Source: DATFLL01 sp035267785
GTDB taxonomy: Bacteria; Pseudomonadota; Gammaproteobacteria; DATFLL01
Length of the DNA: 64,000 bases
Direction: 5' to 3'
Assembly: GCA_035267785.1 (NCBI GenBank)
Contig: DATFLL010000075.1
Span: forward strand, 62,001-126,000
Positions 1-7,731 of this stretch are shown piece by piece. Position numbers and translations under genes: made by a program. Within the stretch, counting starts at the first letter, position 1; every line of letters begins with the position of its first letter. A model generated the notes under the pieces. That model made no database searches. It had not been told where the DNA came from and worked only from the letters and a program-made list of their open reading frames with translations.

Positions 1-273
1 GGCGCGCCATTCATGCCTCGTTATTGAAGCCGTATCGAATCGCCGGGATTGGAACGGCTGCATCGTCCCGGCCGGGCTGGCCCGGGGAGGGACACTGGTC
101 CGGCAAATGTGATTCAATACATGACATGCGGTGGTTTGCACAATTATGGTATGAATGGATTAGACCATGAGTGAACCGGACCACGACCGGCGAAGGCGAT
201 CGGCTCAGGGTATGAGTGCATCGGAACCAATACGACGGGGGACGCACCTGTCAGGCGACTTGGGCGCGGGGGA

Positions 274-771
274 ATGACGTTGCGGCGTGTGACGCGGCGT
301 TTGCGATTGGCGCTGTTCTGGGGCGCCGCTTTCGGTCTGTTCCTTTCGTGGGCGCCCGCGGCTCCGGCGGCGAGCGATTCGGCGCATCCGGCGACCGAAG
401 GGCGCGTGGCGCGCGCCTTGTTTACCACCGACGTGGTCAATCGCGAGCCGGTGGATCGCGTCCTGGTACTCAGTAATGCCAAGGACGAGATCTACTTCTT
501 CACCGATCTGCGCCACATGCAGGGCAAGACGATCATCCATCGCTGGATGTACAAGGGCAAGGTGGTGGCGAGCGTCCCCTTCAAGGTCAAGGGCCCGCGT
601 TGGCGGGTCTATTCCAGAAAGCAGCTGGATCCCAAGGAACTGGGCAAGTGGACGGTGATCGTCACCGACAGCAAGGGCTGGCCGCTGAAGGCGGGGATAT
701 TCCGCTATGTCGCCGCGGGTGGTTCGGGCAAGAACGCCCCCGTCATTCTGCCGCCAGACGCCGACGAATAA
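274..771 (+). CDS. Exported DUF2914 domain protein
   Basis: A 165-residue protein with an N-terminal arginine-rich stretch and a hydrophobic segment (about residues 10-33, ending in an Ala-rich AAPAAS cleavage-like region), so it is probably exported or membrane-anchored. The rest (about 45-150) matches the DUF2914 pattern as I know it: RALFTTDVVNREPVD, then IYFFTDLRHMQGKTIIHRW and GPRWRVYSRKQL. The fold is probably an all-beta domain; no biochemical role is known for the family. It is convergent with the large cNMP/rhodanese gene, with 39 bp between their stops. The 273 bases before it hold no gene I can support. Confidence 0.75.
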   Translation: MTLRRVTRRLRLALFWGAAFGLFLSWAPAAPAASDSAHPATEGRVARALFTTDVVNREPVDRVLVLSNAKDEIYFFTDLRHMQGKTIIHRWMYKGKVVASVPFKVKGPRWRVYSRKQLDPKELGKWTVIVTDSKGWPLKAGIFRYVAAGGSGKNAPVILPPDADE

Positions 772-810
772 CGTCGTCCCCTGTCTTCGAACGACTCTTT
801 GTGTTGAGCG

Positions 811-3800
811 CTATTGGGCGCCGGGGTGGCCGGGTACCGGCGGTGCCGGTGTAGTGGACGTTGTTCCGGCCGGCGCGGACGGTTCGGGCGCCGGGGCGGC
901 AACGACCGGCGGGGCCGACGACGGCGCGTTGTCCGCCTCGCTGCGGGTGTCGTTGGCGTTGGGCCGCGCGTCCGGGGATCCCTTGAACATCGGCACGCTG
1001 TTCAATTTCTTGCGCCACTCGCGCAGCAGCGTTGAGAACTCGCCTTCGGCCTGTTCGACCACCTTGGCTTCCTGGCGCGAACGCGCCTCGGCCAGGCGCG
1101 CTGCGCGTTCACGCCGGGCGGTGGCACTGTCCGCGGACTGTTCGGCCTGTCCGCTGGCGAGTCGCGCTTTCAGGCTGGACCAGGGCACCTCACTGATGCC
1201 GTAGGCGACTCCGACAGCCACAACGAGCGTGGCGGCAATCGCGACGATGCCGCGCCGGGAGGGGCGGGGCGTCGACCGCGCCTTGGGGGCCGGCCGGTTC
1301 GTGCTGCGCTTGGAGCCGCTGCCGATGCTACCGGCGCCATAGGAGCTCGGCGAGGCCTCGAATACCGCCCGGTTGGCGCTCGGTGCCTCGGTTACAGTCG
1401 GCGCCGCTTCGGCGGCCGGCGGCGGGGCGGGACTGGCGGCAGGGGGCGGCGGGGCGGGTTTGACCTCCGGGGCGGGGGCCGGCTCCGGCTCCTCAATGCT
1501 GATGAATTCGTCTCCGAATCCCTCGTCATCGATCGTGACGGTCGCGGGCTCGGGCGAGGGGGTGGGCGGCGCCGCCGGCGCAGCCGGTGTCGCCCTTGGC
1601 GGGGGGATGTCGTTCAGCTTGCCGCCCGAATTGGGCTCGACAAAGACGAAGATGTCCTCTTCGCCTTCCAGGATCAGCTTATTATCCACCCGGCGCAGCC
1701 CGGTATGGATGGCGTGCTCGGCGCCGCTGCGCTGCTGGCGCCGCTTCTTTTCGACCGTTTGCAGGCGCTTGGCGATGGTCGCGGCCATTTGGCGCGCCTC
1801 TTCGGCTTTTTTGAGGCGCGATTCGGCCGTGGTCAACACGTCGGCTGCGCGAGACTCGGCCTGCTGTCGGGCGGCCTCGGCGGCCGCGGCTCGGCGCGCC
1901 TCCTCTTCGGCCCGTCGCTGGGCCGCCTCGAGCTCGGCCTGGGCACGGCGGGCCGCCTCGGCCTTGTTGCGGGCCGCTTCACGCATGGCCTCTTCGCGGG
2001 CCGCCTCGGCTTCCGCCTTGAGACGTTCGGCCTCTTCGAGGGCTTCGCGCCGCATTCTTTCGGCCTCTTCACGCAGGCGCCGCGCCTCCTCCTGGGCGGC
2101 CTGGCGGGCCGCCTCGGCCGCCTTGGTCTGCTCGGCGGCCTCCATCGCCTGGCGCCGGGCGGCCTCGATCTCGGCCTCTTTACGCGCGCGCTCCTCGGCC
2201 AGGATGCGTTGTGCCTCCTGTTCCGCCTCTCTGCGGGCCGCGTCTGCCTCCTGCTCGGCGCGTCGGCGTGCCGATTCGGCCTCGGCCTTGAGGCGATTGG
2301 CCTCCTCCAGCGCCGCCAGACGCGCGGCCTCCGCGGCCTTGGCCTGCCGTTCGGCCTCAGCGGCCTGACGGCGAGTGGCCTCGATTTCGGCCTCCTTACG
2401 CCCCATCTCCTCGGATCGGACCTTTTCGGCCTCGGCCTGGGCTGCAGCGCGGGTCTTCTCTGCCGCGGCCGAGCGCTGGGCCTCCTCTTCGGCGCGACGC
2501 CGCGCCGCCTCGGCCTCGGCCTTGAGGCGGTCCGCCTCCGCTTGGGCCGCCACACGGGTCTGTTCGGCCGCTTGGGAGTGTTGGGCGACCTGCTGAGCCG
2601 CGGCCTTGCGTGCGGACTCGGCCTCGGCGCGGACCTTTTCCAGCTCCATTTCCGCCGCGCGCAGCGCCGATTCATGGTTCTTGGCGAGCTTGGTCTGCTC
2701 GGCGGCTCGGCGCTTGATATCGCCGATCTCGTCTTTTTGTTCCGCTGCCTGGGCTTGGCGCAGGCGCTCGGCCTCCTGGTCGGCGGCCTGGCGCGAAGCC
2801 TGGGCCTCCGCCTTGAGTCGGTCGGCCTCGGACTCGGCTTGCTTCTGGGCCGATTCGGCCTGTGCCAGTCGTCTTTTCGCGTCGTCGGAGGAGCCGGCGG
2901 CCTTGCTCGGCGCGGCGGATGCGGTAGCGGCGGCCTGCTTGGCGCCCGTTTGCGCGGCGGCGCCCTGCAGCCCCTCCTCGAGGACGTAGGCGGGCAGACC
3001 CTGTTGACTCATCAGGAAGGCGGCGGCGCGGCTGCGTGAGCCGTCGTCGCAGTAGACGATATAACGCTGCTCGGCCTCGAGGTTGCCGAGCTTGAGCCTG
3101 AGCACGGACAGCGGGATATTGACGGCCCCGGGCAGTGCACCTTGATGGAACTCCTCCGGACCGCGTACGTCGACAAGCACGGCGCCGCTCTTGGTCAGGG
3201 CGGGAAGGTCTTTGGCCGAGATCGAACGCAGCAGCGGGTTGACCAACAGCGCGTTGAAATCATCCTTGCTCAGGCGCATCAGAACGCCGTCTTCTAGCAT
3301 GGTGATGGTGGCGTTGCGCGTACCGCCGGTGATGAGCGCCTCTTCGCCGAAACCGTCGCCCACGCCCAGGGTCGCCAGGTTGACGTCCTTCATCTTGGGG
3401 GCCGGGCGGCGCGAGACCTGGCAGCGGCCCAGCTTGACGATGTAGTAGTACTCGTCCCGGTCGCCCTGGTGGATGATTACCGTGCCCTTTTTCGCCGGGA
3501 CCTCTTCCATGCGCATGATCAGCGCCTGGATGTTCTCGGTGGGCAGGTTGAGGAAGGCCGGCGATTGAAGGAAACGGAACATCCAGACGCTGGCGTCGTC
3601 GTCGCCCGAGATCTCGGTGACCTCATAGGCCCCCGGCGGGCCGTCGCTCAGCAGGATTTCGAGCAGGTCGGTATCCACCGAAAGAATCGTCGCGGCGGTC
3701 TTGGTGCGTGCCGTGCAGGTGCGCGGCAGCTCGGGCACCAGGGGCTCGCGGGCCTCGGCGGTCTTGGCCTTGACCACACGGCTGCCCAGCTTGCCGTGGG

Positions 3801-3996
3801 CGGTCAGCTCGATCTGACCGGACAGGAGGTACAGCGCACGGCGATCGCGTTCGCCCTGGCGGAATAACAGGCGGCCGGCGGGCATGTCTTCGACTTCCGC
3901 CTTTGCGACGAGCTCGTCGAGCTTGTCGTAGCTCAGCGAGCCGAAGGGCTCGAGGGTCTTGACGAGCTTTCTGTCGATGCTGGTCTTGGATGCCAT
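811..3996 (-). CDS. Two cNMP-binding domains, rhodanese, long coiled coil, membrane anchor
   Basis: A 1061-residue multidomain protein. Residues about 10-130 and 155-275 each look like a cyclic-nucleotide-binding (Crp/PKA-type) domain; the second has the GDGFGEEALITGG phosphate-binding-cassette-like motif. A rhodanese domain follows (about 285-375) with the active-site loop YCDDGSRSRA, so the catalytic cysteine is present. Residues about 400-760 are a very long Ala/Glu/Arg-rich coiled coil, followed by a Pro-rich linker, one membrane helix (about 916-934) and a roughly 120-residue tail rich in Pro and Ala. I start it at the MASKTSIDRK methionine; the reading frame stays open 34 codons further upstream. 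This architecture suggests a membrane-tethered sensor that couples nucleotide or redox binding to a large scaffold. The role is inferred; no partner is obvious. Confidence 0.85.
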   Translation of the reverse strand: MASKTSIDRKLVKTLEPFGSLSYDKLDELVAKAEVEDMPAGRLLFRQGERDRRALYLLSGQIELTAHGKLGSRVVKAKTAEAREPLVPELPRTCTARTKTAATILSVDTDLLEILLSDGPPGAYEVTEISGDDDASVWMFRFLQSPAFLNLPTENIQALIMRMEEVPAKKGTVIIHQGDRDEYYYIVKLGRCQVSRRPAPKMKDVNLATLGVGDGFGEEALITGGTRNATITMLEDGVLMRLSKDDFNALLVNPLLRSISAKDLPALTKSGAVLVDVRGPEEFHQGALPGAVNIPLSVLRLKLGNLEAEQRYIVYCDDGSRSRAAAFLMSQQGLPAYVLEEGLQGAAAQTGAKQAAATASAAPSKAAGSSDDAKRRLAQAESAQKQAESEADRLKAEAQASRQAADQEAERLRQAQAAEQKDEIGDIKRRAAEQTKLAKNHESALRAAEMELEKVRAEAESARKAAAQQVAQHSQAAEQTRVAAQAEADRLKAEAEAARRRAEEEAQRSAAAEKTRAAAQAEAEKVRSEEMGRKEAEIEATRRQAAEAERQAKAAEAARLAALEEANRLKAEAESARRRAEQEADAARREAEQEAQRILAEERARKEAEIEAARRQAMEAAEQTKAAEAARQAAQEEARRLREEAERMRREALEEAERLKAEAEAAREEAMREAARNKAEAARRAQAELEAAQRRAEEEARRAAAAEAARQQAESRAADVLTTAESRLKKAEEARQMAATIAKRLQTVEKKRRQQRSGAEHAIHTGLRRVDNKLILEGEEDIFVFVEPNSGGKLNDIPPPRATPAAPAAPPTPSPEPATVTIDDEGFGDEFISIEEPEPAPAPEVKPAPPPPAASPAPPPAAEAAPTVTEAPSANRAVFEASPSSYGAGSIGSGSKRSTNRPAPKARSTPRPSRRGIVAIAATLVVAVGVAYGISEVPWSSLKARLASGQAEQSADSATARRERAARLAEARSRQEAKVVEQAEGEFSTLLREWRKKLNSVPMFKGSPDARPNANDTRSEADNAPSSAPPVVAAPAPEPSAPAGTTSTTPAPPVPGHPGAQ
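1800..2860 (-). repeat. Degenerate coding repeat of the Ala/Glu coiled coil
   Basis: This stretch encodes dozens of near-copies of units such as EAERLKAEAEAAR and EEARRAAAAEAARQ. The DNA therefore contains many imperfect direct repeats of the type gcctcggcctt and cgggccgcctc. The period follows the 7- and 11-residue pattern of a coiled coil rather than a fixed DNA unit. Such repeats can expand or contract by slippage, so the length of this region may vary between strains. Confidence 0.65.
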
Positions 3997-4179
3997 GTCG
4001 GCCGTGCCTGGTCTTACCGTGCTTGGGGGCGTGGTTCCCGCGACGGTGTGCGGGACGCGGCGCAAGGGCGCCGCTCGCCGAGCGCCGCGCCTTTTCAAAC
4101 AAGCTTAGTCGCCCACGTCGGGGCGCATTGTGAAACACCTCACAAATGAATGAGATAGCGGCCCCATCTAAACAGCTTA

Positions 4180-4884
4180 CTAGAACCTGCGGGCGAAAAA
4201 CATCTCTGCCCCGCGAAACTGGCCCCCATCGACCCGCAGACCGACGTGGCCGGTGCGGTCCACATTGACGTCCAGCCCCCCGAAATAGCCGGTCCTGGTG
4301 TCCTGGTGGAAGCCGGTTGTCCGGTTGACGCTGCCGCTCAGGCGCTGATCGCCGTTGAGGACGCCATAACGGGCGCCGGCGAACAGACGCAGCCGCGCGC
4401 TGGGGCGAACGCCCGCGACCACCTCGGCCCACGCCTGATGCCAGGTGAGGGTGATGTCCTGGTCGCTCGCCGGAGAGGTATCCAGGCGGTGGTAGCTGTA
4501 ATGAACGGACACGGCGGCATCGAACCGGCGCGAGGAGAGCAGATGGCCGCGCAGGGCTATCCCCCCGTAGTAGCCGTTGGGCGCTTGGCCGGCGAGGTCC
4601 GGATTGTCTGCCTGGGTGATGTCTTCGTAACCCGCGCTGAGCAGGCCGTCCAGCCCGGGCCCCAGGCTCTGGGTCAAGGTCACCCCCAGGCGCTCGACGG
4701 TGCTGTCGTAAGTAACGCCGTCGTAACGCAGCCGGGTGTTGCTGCGCTCCAGGTGCAGGGCGAAATCGACCAGTTGATCGCCGAGGTCGGGTCCGCGATA
4801 GGTGCCGGCCGCGGCGATGTTGGACAGGGCGCCCGACACGAGTATCAGCGCCAGCCAGGCGAATCCGATGGGATGTCGGTACAT
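4180..4884 (-). CDS. Predicted small outer-membrane beta-barrel protein
   Basis: A 234-residue protein from the MYRHPIGF methionine. The first 27 residues form a clear signal peptide (FAWLALILVSGALSNIAAAG). The mature part is rich in alternating polar and hydrophobic strands with many Gly, Tyr, Arg and Asp residues and ends in the aromatic C-terminus FFARRF. That pattern is typical of outer-membrane barrels of about 8-12 strands. The longer frame back to position 5019 would bury the signal peptide, so I reject that start. No specific family is recognised. It is divergent from cfa, with 243 bp between the starts, and downstream of the cNMP/rhodanese gene on the same strand. Confidence 0.62.
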   Translation of the reverse strand: MYRHPIGFAWLALILVSGALSNIAAAGTYRGPDLGDQLVDFALHLERSNTRLRYDGVTYDSTVERLGVTLTQSLGPGLDGLLSAGYEDITQADNPDLAGQAPNGYYGGIALRGHLLSSRRFDAAVSVHYSYHRLDTSPASDQDITLTWHQAWAEVVAGVRPSARLRLFAGARYGVLNGDQRLSGSVNRTTGFHQDTRTGYFGGLDVNVDRTGHVGLRVDGGQFRGAEMFFARRF

Positions 4885-5025
4885 GAGTATCCTCGGGAAA
4901 GGCGCGAGGGCTCGCCGCGATGGACGGGTCTGTGAACGGGCGCCGCGCGGCAACGATCCATCATAGCATTCGTGCGAGCGCGTTGGATCGACGCCCCGGC
5001 GGGCCGTGATCGTCGCCACAAAAAT

Positions 5026-5054
5026 TTGTCACTCACGGGGTTTGCTTTTACGAT
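5026..5054 (+). promoter_or_regulatory. Candidate sigma-70 promoter of cfa
   Basis: TTGTCA at 5026-5031 and TACGAT at 5049-5054 are separated by 17 bases, a good match in sequence and spacing to the -35/-10 consensus. It lies about 75 bases before the chosen cfa start. It also falls inside the longer upstream reading frame, which supports the downstream ATG. Confidence 0.45.
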
Positions 5055-5127
5055 GTACTCGGGCCTTCGGCGCAGATTGTGCGCGGCGGAGGCCGACCGC
5101 GGGTACTTGCGGCAGGAGAGGGAGGAC

Positions 5128-6432
5128 ATGCGCAGAGAAAAGTTTGAGCCGTTGGGTGTGCCGGATATCGCGGACAGAGGCGCTGACTGGTCCAAGTCAA
5201 CCGAACAGGAGCCGCGGGGCGGGCGGGTCACCGCCCTGGACCGCCGGCTTGCGCGCCAGCTGTTGGCGGCGGTCGGCTCGCCCCCGTTTCGCCTTGTGCT
5301 TTGGAACGGCGAGACGGTCGCCGGTTCCGACGACAAGAACAGCCTCGTCGTGCGTTTCCGGGATCGCGGCGCGATGTTGGGCCTGCTTTACGATCCCGAA
5401 CTGCGCTTCGGGGACCTCTACAGCTCGGGGCGCATCGACGTTGAGGGCGACCTGCTCGAGTTCGTCGAAACAGCCTACCGCGCGCTGGATGTGAAGCTCG
5501 CCCACAGCCCATGGCACCATCGCCTGTCTCGGCTGCGCAACCGCCCGCGCAGCAACAGCCTGACCGGTTCGCGTAGCAACATCCATCACCATTACGACCT
5601 GGGTAACGAGTTCTATCGGCTGTGGCTGGATCGCGAGGTGATGCAGTACACCTGCGCCTATTACCCGGACCCGACCATGACCCTGGAGCAGGCGCAGGTG
5701 GCCAAGCTGCACCACGTCTGCCGCAAGCTGCGCCTGCAGCCGGGGCAGACGGTCGCCGAGGCCGGTTGCGGCTGGGGTGGTCTGGCGCGCTTCATGGCCA
5801 AGCATTACGGCGTCAAGGTACGCGCCTACAATATCTCCCACGAGCAGGTCAGTTTCGCCCGTGAGCGTGCGGCCGAGGAGGGGCTGGCCGAGCGTGTCGA
5901 GTACGTCGAAGACGACTACCGCAACATTCGCGGCGATTTCGATGTCTTCGTCTCGGTGGGTATGCTCGAGCACGTCGGCACCGACCACTACCGCGAGCTC
6001 GGCGGCGTCATCGACCGTTGTCTCAAGGACGACGGCCGCGGCCTTATCCACACCATCGGGCGCAATCAGGCGGGGCTGATGAACGCCTGGATCGAGAAGC
6101 GCATCTTCCCCGGCGCCTACCCGCCGACCCTGGGTCAGATGATGGAAATCTTCGAGCCCTGGGAATTCTCCGTGCAGGATGTGGAGAATCTGCGCCTGCA
6201 CTATGCCCGCACGTTGACACACTGGCTGGAGCGTTTCGACCAGAACCTCGACAAAATCGAGGACATGTTCGACGAACGCTTCATCCGGGCGTGGCGCCTG
6301 TACCTCGTCGGTTCGATTGCGGCCTTTACCACCGGCTCCCTGCAGCTGTTCCAGGTGGTGTTCGAGCGCCCGCGGACCAACGAGCTGCCCTGGAGCCGCG
6401 CTCACCTGTATGCGGGTGACCACCCGCAATAA
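5128..6432 (+). CDS. cfa: Cyclopropane-fatty-acyl-phospholipid synthase family methyltransferase
   Basis: A 434-residue SAM-dependent enzyme that adds a methylene bridge across double bonds of phospholipid acyl chains at the inner membrane. The SAM-binding motif VAEAGCGWGGLARF is at about residues 208-221. Residues matched to the known catalytic set are visible: the Cys of QYTCAYY, the Glu of SVGMLEHVG, the His of GLIHTIGRN and the Tyr of LRLHYARTL. The ATG at 5128 has a strong GGAGAGGGAGG ribosome site; the frame is open further upstream but without a credible start. A GGR-family flavoprotein begins 24 bases after the stop, so the two are probably co-transcribed. That pairing leaves open a methyl-branched rather than cyclopropane product. 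Confidence 0.92.
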   Translation: MRREKFEPLGVPDIADRGADWSKSTEQEPRGGRVTALDRRLARQLLAAVGSPPFRLVLWNGETVAGSDDKNSLVVRFRDRGAMLGLLYDPELRFGDLYSSGRIDVEGDLLEFVETAYRALDVKLAHSPWHHRLSRLRNRPRSNSLTGSRSNIHHHYDLGNEFYRLWLDREVMQYTCAYYPDPTMTLEQAQVAKLHHVCRKLRLQPGQTVAEAGCGWGGLARFMAKHYGVKVRAYNISHEQVSFARERAAEEGLAERVEYVEDDYRNIRGDFDVFVSVGMLEHVGTDHYRELGGVIDRCLKDDGRGLIHTIGRNQAGLMNAWIEKRIFPGAYPPTLGQMMEIFEPWEFSVQDVENLRLHYARTLTHWLERFDQNLDKIEDMFDERFIRAWRLYLVGSIAAFTTGSLQLFQVVFERPRTNELPWSRAHLYAGDHPQ

Positions 6433-6456
6433 GCTTTGGAGGTCGCCAGGAGTTCC

Positions 6457-7602
6457 ATGGAAACGACGGATGTCTTGATCGTCGGCGGCGGGCCAGCGGG
6501 GTCGACCCTGGCCTGGCGCCTGCGCGATGCCGGTCTGCACGTGTCCATCATGGACAAGCGCGAATTTCCGCGCGACAAGGTCTGCGCAGGCTGGATTACT
6601 CCGGCGGTGGTCGAGGAGCTGGCCCTGGATACGGCCGATTACCGCAAGGAGCGGACCTTCCAGCCGATCCACGGCTTTCGCATCAGCCACCTGGGGGGCA
6701 AGGAGGTCGAGAGCCGTTACGACGGCGAGCCCGTGAGCTTCGGCATCCGCCGCTGCGAGTTCGACGAGTACCTGCTGCGCCGCGCCGCCGCCGAAGCACG
6801 CACGGCGCTGCGTCTGGGTGAGGCCTTCAAAGGCATGCGCCGCGAGGACGGCGCGTGGGTGGTGAACGATGACCTGCGCGCGCGTCTTGTGATTGGGGCC
6901 GGCGGGCACTTCTGTCCCGTGGCCCGGGCGCTGGGGGCCAAGCTCGGTTCCAGCGAATCGGTGGTCGCGGCCCAGGAGATCGAGTTCGAAATGAGCCCGG
7001 CACAGCGCGCCGCCTGTCCGGTCGACGGCGAGGTGCCCGAGCTCTATTTCTGCCGCGACTTGAAGGGTTACGGCTGGGTCTTTCGCAAGGGCGACTGGCT
7101 CAACGTTGGCCTGGGGCGCGAGGACAATCACAAGCTCTCCGAGCATGTGGCGGAATTTCGGCAGTTCCTGATCGACCAGGGCCGGATCCCGTCGGATACG
7201 CCGGTCAAGTTCCACGGCCACGCCTATCTGTTGTACCTGCATGCCCCGCGGCCGGTGGTGGCCGACGGCGCCATGCTCATCGGCGATGCTGCGGGCCTGG
7301 CCTATCCCCAAAGCGGCGAGGGTATTCGCCCGGCCATCGAATCGGCCCTGATGGCTGCCGAGGTGATCCGGGCCGCCGACGGTGACTACGCGCAGGCACG
7401 TCTGGCGCCGTATCAGGCTCGTCTGACCGAACGCTTCGGTGATCGGCCGAGCGATGTCGGCATCGCCTCGCTGCTGCCCGACGGGCTCAAGCAGTTCATC
7501 GCCTCCCGCCTGCTTGCCACCCGCTGGTTCACCCGCGGCGTGGTCATGGACCGCTGGTTTCTGCATACCCATCAGCCCGTTCTGCGCGTCGGTACCGCCT
7601 GA
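6457..7602 (+). CDS. FAD-dependent oxidoreductase, geranylgeranyl reductase family
   Basis: A 381-residue flavoprotein. The N-terminal Rossmann motif is VLIVGGGPAGSTLAWRL, followed by PRDKVCAGWITP, which resembles the PxxKxCGG segment of the geranylgeranyl reductase family. The second FAD motif is LIGDAAGLAYPQSGEG. Members reduce isoprenoid or other lipid C=C bonds using reduced flavin. The start at 6457 has a CCAGGAG ribosome site. Its position directly after the CFA synthase suggests that its substrate is a membrane lipid or the methylated acyl intermediate, which is inference. A role in quinone or halogenation chemistry cannot be excluded from sequence alone. Confidence 0.85.
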   Translation: METTDVLIVGGGPAGSTLAWRLRDAGLHVSIMDKREFPRDKVCAGWITPAVVEELALDTADYRKERTFQPIHGFRISHLGGKEVESRYDGEPVSFGIRRCEFDEYLLRRAAAEARTALRLGEAFKGMRREDGAWVVNDDLRARLVIGAGGHFCPVARALGAKLGSSESVVAAQEIEFEMSPAQRAACPVDGEVPELYFCRDLKGYGWVFRKGDWLNVGLGREDNHKLSEHVAEFRQFLIDQGRIPSDTPVKFHGHAYLLYLHAPRPVVADGAMLIGDAAGLAYPQSGEGIRPAIESALMAAEVIRAADGDYAQARLAPYQARLTERFGDRPSDVGIASLLPDGLKQFIASRLLATRWFTRGVVMDRWFLHTHQPVLRVGTA

Positions 7603-7731
7603 GGCCCGTCGGTCGCCCCCTCGGGTGCCGCCTGCCGGCGCAATGGCGTAGAATCCTGCCCTGAGTTCCCCACCAGGGGCCGGCGCCGGACCGCGAGCCA
7701 GGCGCCGGCCGAGCGCCGATCCGAAGATTCC

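Noticed and set aside
1..273. Minus-strand frame at the window edge (11-247)
   Set aside because: No motif, no ribosome site and unusual His/Ser/Pro-rich composition; not supported as a gene.
1800..2860. CRISPR-like or satellite repeat
   Set aside because: Repeat units are imperfect, have no constant spacer and follow the protein heptad pattern inside a coding frame.
1705..3039. A 444-codon plus-strand frame, Gly/Leu-rich, opposite the coiled-coil gene
   Set aside because: It is the reverse reading of the Ala/Glu repeat codons and has no ribosome site or family match.
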